Below are positions 17,789 to 25,726 of a DNA stretch of 64,000 nucleotides, piece by piece. Position 1 is the stretch's first letter. Each line of letters opens with the position of its first letter. Under the pieces are notes generated by a model. That model searched no databases. It saw nothing but the letters and a program-made list of their open reading frames with translations, and was not told where the DNA came from. Source of the DNA: Candidatus Poribacteria bacterium (GTDB taxonomy: Bacteria; Poribacteria; WGA-4E; PCPOR2b); the NCBI GenBank assembly GCA_022822005.1, contig JAJECO010000061.1:20720-84719 (forward strand). The letters are read 5' to 3'. The translations under genes and the position numbers were made by a program.

Positions 17789-18773
17789 CGGATCCAGCCA
17801 GCAGTTCAATCTCGATCAGATTCGACGGATCCTGATTCTCCGTATGGGACCGGTCGGTGAGACGATCCTGACCACGCCAGTCATTCGGGCATTGCGGGGA
17901 CGTTTTCCGGACGCATACATCGCCTACATGGTTAATCCGGGACGCGAAGACCTTGTCTCCGAAAACCCGAATCTTAACGAGGTCATCACTTATAGGGTGT
18001 CGATTCCAAGCCTGATCTATGAAATGGTGAAAAGGTCATTCGACATGGTGGTGGTCCTCCAACCGACGTTTCGCCTTGTCGTGCACACATTTCTTGCGCG
18101 CATCCCATTTCGGATCGGTTTTGAGACCAACTCCGGGAAGGGATGCTTACTGCACGCTGCTGTTCCCAATAATATTAACCAGCATGAAACCGATAGATAC
18201 CTCGACGTTGTACGCAGTATTGGAGTTGAGCCAGATAGTCACGAGCCAGAGATGTATGTACATGCAGCAGCACAGACATGGGCGAACGATTTCCTCACAG
18301 CGGAGAACGTTACGCTGGATCGACTCGTAGTCGGATTGAATCCTGGATCGGCATCTCCTTCTCGTCGCTGGTCGAGAGACGGATTTGCGGAACTGGGAGA
18401 CCGGCTCCATCAGCAGCACAATGCCCAAATTCTTATCACCGCAGGTGAAGCGGAAGGAAGATTGCCTCACGATATCGCACGTCGGATGTCCTGCTCGCCC
18501 ATTATTGTCACAGGGATAACACCGATGCAACTCGGGGCGATAATCCAAAAATGTCACCTCTATATCAGTAACGATACAGGTCCAATGCACATAAGCACCG
18601 CGGTCAAAACCCCAACGATCGGGTTATTTGGTGCCTCGAACCCGCACCAGTGGGGCCCAAATTGGCAGCCGCACACAATAATCGCTCAAGATAGCATGGA
18701 GGAGATTGTCGTCGAGGATATTTTAGAAGCGACGGATCTGTCGTTATCCCGACTCGGTTTCGAGGCACAGTAA
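17763..18773 (+). CDS. Glycosyltransferase family 9 (heptosyltransferase-like)
   Basis: 336 aa. The ATG at 17763 is chosen because GGAGGG (17749-17754) lies 8 bases upstream; the frame is open further upstream inside the Omp85 gene. GT9 enzymes transfer heptose or similar sugars from ADP-activated donors to lipopolysaccharide core. Motifs: an N-terminal ILILRMGPVGETILTTP strand-loop, NPGSASPSRRW for donor binding, and SNDTGPMH near the C-terminus. Co-location with Omp85 and PorV-like genes suggests an envelope-biogenesis group. Confidence 0.88.
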   Translation: MSISEHHSNGSSQQFNLDQIRRILILRMGPVGETILTTPVIRALRGRFPDAYIAYMVNPGREDLVSENPNLNEVITYRVSIPSLIYEMVKRSFDMVVVLQPTFRLVVHTFLARIPFRIGFETNSGKGCLLHAAVPNNINQHETDRYLDVVRSIGVEPDSHEPEMYVHAAAQTWANDFLTAENVTLDRLVVGLNPGSASPSRRWSRDGFAELGDRLHQQHNAQILITAGEAEGRLPHDIARRMSCSPIIVTGITPMQLGAIIQKCHLYISNDTGPMHISTAVKTPTIGLFGASNPHQWGPNWQPHTIIAQDSMEEIVVEDILEATDLSLSRLGFEAQ

Positions 18774-18792
18774 GAACAGGAAGTCAGAGGCA

Positions 18793-19644
18793 ATGGAACT
18801 CAAGGGTTCAAGACGTGATGGGGTATCTTCTGCAGTTCAAGTTTCATGCCACTCTCTCATTGGACTGTTCCTAGCTATATCCCCTGCCTTTCCCGTAGCG
18901 TTCCCTTTCGAGGAGGCGCGTCCACTCTATGTGGGAGCGAGAGCCTTGGGGATGGGCAATGCGTTTACTGCCGTCGCAGACGATGCCACGGCGGGGTTCT
19001 GGAACCCAGCGGGATTGATTCAATGGCAGGGTGTAAAACTCTTTGGAGTTAATAAGTTCTACGATCGCTCAGACTACGGTTTCGATCCAAAAGGGATTGG
19101 GTATGCCTATCGTGGGTATGGCTTTGCTTGGGGAAACAAGATCGCGCTCGGTGTTGAATCCGGGACACCAGATTTCAACTACTACTCATTCGCTCGGAAG
19201 ATCCATTCGCATATCGCAATTGGTGGAAGCCTGAAATTTAAACGGAAACATCCCAGCGACTATTATCAATTTTTCGGTCATTCCCCGTCTTACGATCTTG
19301 CCCTACTTGTCAAACCGCGTTCTGAACTCAAATTCGGACTGCTCGCAGGAAATCTGCCGAGCGAACGAGGGATCAACTGGCTAACACTCGGGGCTGCTTA
19401 TCAATGGGAAAACCTGTTATTCGCAATCGATCTCATGGTGCCACGAGGGGCCCTCAACGAAACAGGGCTTTACTACGGTATCGAATGGAAAGCGCACCGC
19501 TTCATCCGTGTACGGGGTGGGCGGTCAGATCAGTCGTGGACGCTAGGATTGGGGTTCGATCGGCGTTGGATACGGATCGACTATGCCCGAATCCATGAAC
19601 CCGATTTCGCGTCGGATTTTATCTCGGGGGAATTACGATTTTGA
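18793..19644 (+). CDS. PorV/PorQ-like outer membrane beta-barrel protein
   Basis: 283 aa. After a possible signal peptide (hydrophobic residues 18-38) comes the hallmark of the PorV/PorQ/UPF0164 family: GARALGMGNAF-AVADDATAGFWNPAGL (about 48-76). The rest alternates aromatic and hydrophobic residues as a FadL-like barrel would, ending in …SGELRF with a terminal Phe. In Bacteroidetes such proteins serve type 9 secretion; in other phyla their role is unknown, and no other secretion genes are visible here. Confidence 0.78.
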   Translation: MELKGSRRDGVSSAVQVSCHSLIGLFLAISPAFPVAFPFEEARPLYVGARALGMGNAFTAVADDATAGFWNPAGLIQWQGVKLFGVNKFYDRSDYGFDPKGIGYAYRGYGFAWGNKIALGVESGTPDFNYYSFARKIHSHIAIGGSLKFKRKHPSDYYQFFGHSPSYDLALLVKPRSELKFGLLAGNLPSERGINWLTLGAAYQWENLLFAIDLMVPRGALNETGLYYGIEWKAHRFIRVRGGRSDQSWTLGLGFDRRWIRIDYARIHEPDFASDFISGELRF

Positions 19645-19669
19645 AGGGAGATGTACCAAGGAGTGTATA

Positions 19670-20800
19670 ATGAGAAAATTAAAAATCGCTGTAGTCGGTA
19701 CAGGAGGACGAGCAAGAGCACACCTGAACACCATTCCCAAACTCAAGTCGATTTATCAGCTGGTTGGTGTCTGCGATATTGACAGAGAACGAGCCGCAGA
19801 AACCGCTCAACAGTTGTCAATTTCTGGCTATACGGACATTGAGACGCTGGTTGAGGAGGAGTCTCCGGACGTAATCCTCATCACGGTGCCCCCGGATGGA
19901 CACCACGTTGTCACTGAGATTGCAGCGTCGCGCGGCGTCCATGTCATCACCGAGACACCGATTTCGACAACCCTTCCCTGTGCGGATCGGATGATCGATG
20001 CTGCGGCGCGATACGGGGTGAACTTGGAGGTCGCGGAAAATGTCTGGCGTTGGCCCCATGAACGGCTCAAACGGAAGATTGTGGATGCCGGACTGATTGG
20101 CGAGATTACCCACGCGCATCTCTGGTACACCTCCGGATCGTATCACGGCATAAATGCGATCCGAACGCTTGTGGGTAGTGAAGCCGTACGAGTCGTTGGG
20201 CACGCCAAGCAGATCGGCGGTACGTCGTGGGAGGTCGGCGTGGTCGAATTTGAGAACGGCGTTTCTCTCGTCTATGAGCTGCCCACTCGACGACGCGGTA
20301 ACTATTGGGAGATTGATGGAACAGAGGGGGCGATCGTCGGCAATGAATTGGTGCTCTACCAAAAAGGCGGAGCAGAGAGCTATCCAATCCACACCGTTAC
20401 GACGGAGATAGATGGTGTGGCTGTTGTCGATCACGCTCGCGTAGACACCGATCCACCCGTAATCTGGGAAAATCCGCTAAAAGCCTTTGGGCTTGCGGAC
20501 TCAGATGATGTCGCAAGAGGTGCAGAGTTACACAGTATCTACCGAGCAATCGTTGAGGGGGTTGAGCCGGAATACGGTGCCGTCAACGGACGGACAGACC
20601 AAGAGATCCTGATCGCAATTCGCGAGTCTGCGCGGAGCGGTGGGAAACCCATTGATCTACCGTTGACTGAAATCACCGGACACGAAGAGGATCTGCACCG
20701 GGAATACCGCGAAAGGTACGGTGTCCATCCGTTTGATGTTATTGAGAAACAGAAGAACATCATGTTTCCACAACGTGGCGTTGTGTGGGCGGCAAGATGA
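19670..20800 (+). CDS. Gfo/Idh/MocA family oxidoreductase with ETP in place of EKP
   Basis: 376 aa from ATG 19670, preceded by AAGGAG at 7 bases; the frame opens earlier inside the PorV-like gene. Rossmann motif VGTGGRARAH (9-18). At the position of the usual E-K-P loop it reads E95-T96-P97, so the lysine that helps catalysis is missing. The sialidase-fold gene begins 18 bases downstream, so they form a pair likely devoted to the same saccharide-like substrate. Activity as a dehydrogenase needs proof. Confidence 0.83.
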   Translation: MRKLKIAVVGTGGRARAHLNTIPKLKSIYQLVGVCDIDRERAAETAQQLSISGYTDIETLVEEESPDVILITVPPDGHHVVTEIAASRGVHVITETPISTTLPCADRMIDAAARYGVNLEVAENVWRWPHERLKRKIVDAGLIGEITHAHLWYTSGSYHGINAIRTLVGSEAVRVVGHAKQIGGTSWEVGVVEFENGVSLVYELPTRRRGNYWEIDGTEGAIVGNELVLYQKGGAESYPIHTVTTEIDGVAVVDHARVDTDPPVIWENPLKAFGLADSDDVARGAELHSIYRAIVEGVEPEYGAVNGRTDQEILIAIRESARSGGKPIDLPLTEITGHEEDLHREYRERYGVHPFDVIEKQKNIMFPQRGVVWAAR

Positions 20801-20818
20801 TAATAGGAGGGGATAGAC

Positions 20819-21952
20819 ATGAGTTGGCAAGTTGTCCACCGCATGACCATATATCACGAACCGGGTATGTACGCGCTGAGTCCCACCGTAACGCGCACCC
20901 CCGGTGGTAGCTTGTTGGTAACCTTTCAGAGAGCAACGCATCTGGGATATTCCCATCATGAACATCCACTGTTCAATGTGCAAGCTTGTCGATCTGAGGA
21001 TGAAGGGAGTACTTGGGCGGGTCCGCACCTTGTCGCTGTCGATCCCCGTGGCGGGGTCATGGACCGCGGTGTGCACACGCTTCCGGACGGGAGTATCTTC
21101 TTGCACTCCTCCTGTACCGAATTGGTTCCTGCCGAGGATGCGGTAGAACATGGCGGAAGTTGGGTAGTAAAGCATGGTAAGCCGTTCTGGGTACGGTCAC
21201 GTGACGATGGACACACCTGGAGTGCCCCTAAACGCTTTCCGCCTCTACCCGATGCTGTCTGGGGTCACCCCGCACAGCACTCAGGAGTCAGTCGGAGCGG
21301 CTTGTTGGTAATGCCGGATGGACGGTTACTCATGCCGAGCAAGGCGACCGATCTTACCACCGGCGAGTTTCGTTACTTCGGCATGATGCGCGTATCGAAG
21401 GACATGGGGGAGACGTGGGAATATGGCGGAAGGATCACGGAAGATCCCGTTGCCCATTTCAGCGAACCGACAATCCACCGGACACCGAGTGGTCGCATCT
21501 TAGTGCTCTTTCGTTGTCATCCGGGACGATTGGGACCTGACATCGTTCGGGATCAGGGGTTTGAAGGCCCCTTCATCGACGATCCGGCGTTCGTTGGTCG
21601 TCTCCTTGTGTTAGTCTATTCTGATGACGACGGAGAAACATGGTCTCCGTGGCGTCCGACTATGGTTCACGGCAGTCCGGGACACATGCTCGGGTTGAGG
21701 GATGGACGCATTTTCCTTACGGTAGGCACTCGGTGGGAGGGGCAGCGCGGCTGCGTTGGCAGGGTGTTAGACCCTGAAGGGAACAATTTAGATACTGCGC
21801 CTGAATTTGTGATAGAGCGCAATGCCTTGAGCGCGGACTGCGGCTATCCTTGGTCGGTGGAACTCAACGATGGACGGGTTTTGGTTGTCTACTGGCACCA
21901 TTATCCCGACAACCACCGGGGCATTGAAGGAGCGATCTTGGAGGAAGTTTAG
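20819..21952 (+). CDS. Sialidase-fold (BNR/Asp-box) protein
   Basis: 377 aa six-bladed beta-propeller of the sialidase/neuraminidase superfamily. Three Asp-boxes are visible: SEDEGSTW (about 60-67), SRDDGHTW (about 128-135) and SDDDGETW (about 269-276). No signal peptide is seen, so it is probably cytoplasmic. Clear exo-sialidase catalytic residues (Arg triad, Tyr/Glu) cannot be assigned by eye; many such proteins in these phyla act on other sugars or lack activity. AGGAGG precedes the ATG; the gene is coupled to the upstream Gfo/Idh gene. Confidence 0.82.
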   Translation: MSWQVVHRMTIYHEPGMYALSPTVTRTPGGSLLVTFQRATHLGYSHHEHPLFNVQACRSEDEGSTWAGPHLVAVDPRGGVMDRGVHTLPDGSIFLHSSCTELVPAEDAVEHGGSWVVKHGKPFWVRSRDDGHTWSAPKRFPPLPDAVWGHPAQHSGVSRSGLLVMPDGRLLMPSKATDLTTGEFRYFGMMRVSKDMGETWEYGGRITEDPVAHFSEPTIHRTPSGRILVLFRCHPGRLGPDIVRDQGFEGPFIDDPAFVGRLLVLVYSDDDGETWSPWRPTMVHGSPGHMLGLRDGRIFLTVGTRWEGQRGCVGRVLDPEGNNLDTAPEFVIERNALSADCGYPWSVELNDGRVLVVYWHHYPDNHRGIEGAILEEV

Positions 21953-21981
21953 CCAATCGAGAGACAGTCAATCACCGCTCC

Positions 21982-22003
21982 CAGTGGATTGACAAATCCA
22001 CTG
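21982..22003. terminator. Perfect 9-bp hairpin between convergent sialidase-fold genes
   Basis: CAGTGGATT (21982-21990), loop GACA, AATCCACTG (21995-22003). It lies 30 bases after the plus-strand stop. There is no U-run, so it may act as a bidirectional, factor-aided terminator together with the second hairpin at 22046. Confidence 0.5.
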
Positions 22004-22045
22004 CACAAGATACTTCACGCATTACCCTACAGTGTTACTGTTTAT

Positions 22046-22069
22046 GGCTTGGATATGTCTATCCAAGCC
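22046..22069. terminator. Perfect 10-bp hairpin between convergent sialidase-fold genes
   Basis: GGCTTGGATA (22046-22055), loop TGTC, TATCCAAGCC (22060-22069). It lies 44 bases beyond the end of the minus-strand gene and 94 bases after the plus-strand stop. Symmetric placement suggests bidirectional termination; neither strand shows a long U-run. Confidence 0.5.
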
Positions 22070-22112
22070 CAGCGGGTTTGGCAACTAGCAACTTGGGTTT
22101 TTGCTGTTTGGT

Positions 22113-23177
22113 TCACCAGTCAACTCGCAGTTTAGTCCAGCGAATACCGAAGGGGCCATCTTCCTGACACCAATGGGTTGCCAGATACGTCCCATCATGC
22201 AACCGAATCGCTGTCGGGAAACCGAACATGAAGCTATACAACTCCTCCACGCCGGAGTCTATATCCTCGGGTCGCTGTCGGCTTGTTCCTGCGTCGTACA
22301 ATATGTCCTCGTAGTGAAGCGTCCACGTTTCTTCTGTGAACGTCACCAGACATATCACGATAGCCTGTTCTCCGTAGCGTCGATTATAGAGCACCAGCAG
22401 CCTGTCGTCGCCAAGTGGGATGGGAGTCATCGTCTGTCCTTGGATGCCTGTCGAATGAGGTGATCCCCAAGTTGCTCCGCCGTCGTGCGAGAGCGCGAAG
22501 CTATCCGGCTGATCAACAACATCGCCTAACGTCACAGTCCAGCAAACGCCCATAACACAGTCCGGGGAGATCTCTGTGAACTTCTGTTCAAAATAACCGT
22601 GCTTCCCCTTCGGGTCTTGGAACGCAATGGTGTGTTGATGCCAGGTTTGTCCAGCATCGTCGGAGATCGCCAATAACACCTGCTCTCCTAAACGATCTTG
22701 AGATGGAAGTGTCGCCGCCGGTGCTAGGAGTCTGCCAGAAGCGAGTGGCAGTACCCCATGGGAGATTTCCAGAGGACAGTCCGCCAGCATCGGCACCACT
22801 TGGGGAGCCGACCATGTATGTCCGCCGTCGGTGGAGCAGCAGAGCACCGGTTCATTGCGTCCCTCTCCAAATTTTTCCTCCGGTTGCCGATAGCTACGCG
22901 ACCCGTAGGCAAAAACGGTGTGACCATCGACGGATCGTGAAAGCTTGAGCGCGCTCGTAGTATGGGGATTTTTCGTGAGTGGCGAAATGGTGCCTTCCAG
23001 CGTCCAAGTTGCGCCGCCATCGGTAGATCGAGCCCAATCTGTGCCGCCGTGGACATTTGGTCCGCCGCCAACATTAAACGAACAGAGAATGTCGCCGTTA
23101 GGCAGTTGTACCGCTTGAGGAAACGCCGAATCGCGTCTATCTATCCAGCCTGTGTCCAGTATTTCAATCGAGGGCAT
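22113..23177 (-). CDS. Sialidase-fold (BNR/Asp-box) protein
   Basis: 354 aa beta-propeller with four Asp-boxes: STDGGATW, STDGGHTW, SDDAGQTW and SHDGGATW, more regular than in the convergent protein at 20819. No signal peptide. An AAGGAGC ribosome site precedes the ATG. It likely binds or cleaves a sugar-containing compound; true sialidase activity is not assured. Confidence 0.82.
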   Translation of the reverse strand: MPSIEILDTGWIDRRDSAFPQAVQLPNGDILCSFNVGGGPNVHGGTDWARSTDGGATWTLEGTISPLTKNPHTTSALKLSRSVDGHTVFAYGSRSYRQPEEKFGEGRNEPVLCCSTDGGHTWSAPQVVPMLADCPLEISHGVLPLASGRLLAPAATLPSQDRLGEQVLLAISDDAGQTWHQHTIAFQDPKGKHGYFEQKFTEISPDCVMGVCWTVTLGDVVDQPDSFALSHDGGATWGSPHSTGIQGQTMTPIPLGDDRLLVLYNRRYGEQAIVICLVTFTEETWTLHYEDILYDAGTSRQRPEDIDSGVEELYSFMFGFPTAIRLHDGTYLATHWCQEDGPFGIRWTKLRVDW

Positions 23178-23274
23178 GGTCTGCTCCTTTGTCGATCCAG
23201 TAATTCATGGGTGATATGTGTGAGGTCGCGACAGAAAACCGGCGATTTCTATTGAGTACCGAGGGGGTTTGGAG

Positions 23275-24279
23275 TTATACTTGCCACACCTGCTCGAATA
23301 GACGGAGCCAGTTGCTCCCCAAGATTTTCGTCATGTCTGCCTTGCTGTATCCACGTTTTAATAATTCGCTCGCGAGATTCGGCAACTTGTCTGGTGTCTC
23401 CATACCTTGAGGGTGAATTAGCGGATCCGGATAGACGATTGGACGTTCTTGATATTTTGTTCCCTGTTGTGAAAAGATCCAATCGAAAAAAGCCTTGGAC
23501 TGATCTTGGGTGTAGTCCGTGCCGATTCCGACATGGTCAATTCCCACACGCTGCACAAGGTCGTCAATGGCGTCTACATAATCCGAGAGGGTTGCATCAA
23601 ATGTGTTTTCAAAGAAAGCCGGGAACGCGTTCGCGCCGATGACGCCCCCTTTTGCCACAAGCCGTGAGAGTGCTTCATCGGTTTTATTCCGCACATGGTT
23701 GACGAAGGCACGCGCATTGGCGTGGGTAATCGCTACCGGCTTTTCCGAGAGTTCAATTGCTTCAAGCGTTGTGTGGTCCCCAACGTGGGACAGGTCGACC
23801 AAGATACCCAAACGGTTCATCTCCTTGATGACATCTACGCCGAAATTAGTCAGTCCTTCGTCCCTGCGCTCATAGCATCCATTACCGATTAAGTTCCGCT
23901 CATTATAGGTAATCTGAATAATACGCACCCCCAAAGCATGGAAAAGCTCAAGGCGAGAAAGGTGGTTCTCAATCGGGGAGGCGTTCTGCCAACCCAATAT
24001 GATACCCACCTTCCCCTCCTGTTTGGCTTGGAGGATATCACCCGTCGTTTTAACCGGAATCAAGATATCACCGTATTCTCTGAATCGATGCAACCATGCT
24101 GCTATGTTATCCATTGCTTGCGGGTAGTTTTCCCACACGGCACTCGTTGCATTGATAGCCGTAATTCCGCCGGCGTGTAAACTCTGATGCGCGGCAGGAC
24201 TGTTCCAGTTGCTGACATTCAGCGCGTCTATCACCACCGCTTCGTGATAAATCTGCTTTGCGGTATCTTCTCCTGACAT
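23275..24279 (-). CDS. M19 (membrane dipeptidase) family protein with altered metal site
   Basis: 334 aa from ATG 24279, which has GGAGG 5 bases upstream (a TTG at 24291 is in frame). The fold is that of renal-type dipeptidases: LVDLSHVGD (His165), VAITHAN (His186) and VGIGTDYTQD near the C-terminus. Two parts of the canonical di-zinc site are changed: DALNV (18-22) stands where DGHND supplies His and Asp, and GWQNASP (96-102) where the bridging Glu (EGG) is expected. It belongs to an M19 subgroup with the TYNERN motif (124-129). Dipeptidase activity is therefore uncertain. Confidence 0.75.
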   Translation of the reverse strand: MSGEDTAKQIYHEAVVIDALNVSNWNSPAAHQSLHAGGITAINATSAVWENYPQAMDNIAAWLHRFREYGDILIPVKTTGDILQAKQEGKVGIILGWQNASPIENHLSRLELFHALGVRIIQITYNERNLIGNGCYERRDEGLTNFGVDVIKEMNRLGILVDLSHVGDHTTLEAIELSEKPVAITHANARAFVNHVRNKTDEALSRLVAKGGVIGANAFPAFFENTFDATLSDYVDAIDDLVQRVGIDHVGIGTDYTQDQSKAFFDWIFSQQGTKYQERPIVYPDPLIHPQGMETPDKLPNLASELLKRGYSKADMTKILGSNWLRLFEQVWQV

Positions 24280-24336
24280 CTTTTCCTCCAATTCCGTTTG
24301 TGATGGTTGGAGTCATTGAAGTTCCCTCTATCATCT

Positions 24337-24365
24337 ATTCTGCCATCATACCATCCGAAAGTCAA
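24337..24365 (-). promoter_or_regulatory. Possible promoter for the M19-family gene
   Basis: Minus strand TTGACT (24365-24360), 17-base spacer, CAGAAT (24342-24337). The -35 box is 5/6 and the -10 box 4/6 of consensus; the leader would be about 50 bases. Confidence 0.45.
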
Positions 24366-24492
24366 GAAATAGCCTAAATCGGATTGAACCCAAGTAGAGA
24401 AACAGCGTCCAAGACAATAGCCAACGCTGAAGGACTCTACGCATTTTACTTTTTCGGTAGCGTCGATTTTAACTTGAGATAGGAGGAATCCT

Positions 24493-24855
24493 ATGGGTGC
24501 CAATGCCATGCAACTCTTGGACAAATGCATCGAGTGGTTAGGGCAAGGTACATTAACCGAATCCCATCTACGCGATTTGCGTTCTGCGATAGCGAAAAGT
24601 AGAGACAAACATCAGCATTTACTCTATTTACAAACCGCAACTACCGCAGTAACTTCTGAGGTAATTGGGATGTTAATGATCAAGGATGGGGCGGTTTCCG
24701 ATGGGCCATTTGATTATGCAGACTGGCCCTACAAGACCGTTTTGGAGGCTATAAACGATGGTTGGCGAGTGATCCGTTTTCCGGTTCAGTTGCCGGTCGG
24801 TCACACCCAAGACACACATATCACCTGCGAATTCATACTCGAAAAATGGGAGTAA
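24493..24855 (+). CDS. Hypothetical protein coupled to a PhyH gene
   Basis: 120 aa, unrecognised. AGGAGG at 24481-24486 with 6-base spacing makes the start convincing. The N-terminal half is predicted helical and charged (residues 15-45); the C-terminal half looks like alternating strands and ends in FILEKWE. No Cys and few distinctive motifs. It stops 4 bases before the next PhyH gene, whose ribosome site (GGGAG) overlaps this gene's stop codon, so the two are translated together; it could be a small accessory or substrate-carrier protein, but that is only inference. Confidence 0.7.
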   Translation: MGANAMQLLDKCIEWLGQGTLTESHLRDLRSAIAKSRDKHQHLLYLQTATTAVTSEVIGMLMIKDGAVSDGPFDYADWPYKTVLEAINDGWRVIRFPVQLPVGHTQDTHITCEFILEKWE

Positions 24856-24859
24856 AAAA

Positions 24860-25696
24860 ATGACACCTGAGATTCAACGTGCGGCGCCCGATGTCAAGCC
24901 AACAATGACAGACCAAGCAGTTCTCGATTTCTGCAAAACCGGTTTTCTTAGTATTGAAGGCATAATCCCGGACGCAACCAACCGATGGGTGACGGAGTAT
25001 CTCGATCAGGAAGGTGCCACGCCAAATGGACTGGTTGGAGATCCGCGATACATTGAGGAAGTGCTATTGCATCCGGAGGTCGCAGGCGCAGCGCGATCGC
25101 TGCTGGGAGAAAATTTTCAGATGCCGGACTGGATGGCAAACCATCGTCTTATCGGACCGACGCTGGCGAAGCAGTGGCACGTTGACGGCGGTTCCGGCTT
25201 TGAGCGATCGTGTAATCTGCTCCAGGTTTTCTATATCCCGCAATCAAACACCAAAGAGATGGGGCCAACCCTATTTTTGCCGGGCTCTCACATTGTTCCC
25301 ATCGCGAGGGAGGAACTAGATCATTTTGGTCACTTGGCAGGTCAAGCAGCGACGGTGGCACCAGCGGGGTCGGTATTTTTTACCGCTTATTCAATTTGGC
25401 ATCGACAATCCGAGAAGATCGATCAATCGACACGTAACCTGCTGAAGTGGGAGTTTTGGCGCACGGTTCCACCCAAACGGGATTGGATTCTGGATCCCAG
25501 CTTCGATTTCGCCAATGCCGACTATTCGTACACCAACAGTTATCTTTGCGGTCCCACGCGGAAATGGCAATCGGTGTTGCGGGTGGCAGAGATGTTCTAC
25601 TGGCTCTGTGGAATGAAGGATGAGTTCCACGTCGTTGGCGGATCTGGTTGGCCCTTCAGTGCCTCGGATCCAGGGCGATGGGCAACGTTGCAATGA
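24860..25696 (+). CDS. PhyH family oxygenase, canonical HxD
   Basis: 278 aa Fe(II)/2-oxoglutarate oxygenase of the PhyH family. Iron site: His107-Val-Asp109 (QWHVDGG) and distal His181 (IWHRQ); Arg192 eleven residues later suits 2-oxoglutarate binding. The PGSH turn is at 141-144. The 74-residue spacing between the histidines is shorter than in the other four PhyH proteins of the window, so it belongs to another subgroup. Coupled to the unknown gene directly upstream; convergent with the flavoprotein gene. Confidence 0.87.
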   Translation: MTPEIQRAAPDVKPTMTDQAVLDFCKTGFLSIEGIIPDATNRWVTEYLDQEGATPNGLVGDPRYIEEVLLHPEVAGAARSLLGENFQMPDWMANHRLIGPTLAKQWHVDGGSGFERSCNLLQVFYIPQSNTKEMGPTLFLPGSHIVPIAREELDHFGHLAGQAATVAPAGSVFFTAYSIWHRQSEKIDQSTRNLLKWEFWRTVPPKRDWILDPSFDFANADYSYTNSYLCGPTRKWQSVLRVAEMFYWLCGMKDEFHVVGGSGWPFSASDPGRWATLQ

Positions 25697-25726
25697 GTTC
25701 CAACGAAACAACATAAGACGTTTGGC

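Noticed and set aside
19817..20434. 205-codon minus-strand frame
   Set aside because: Antisense to the Gfo/Idh gene; no start signal or domain.
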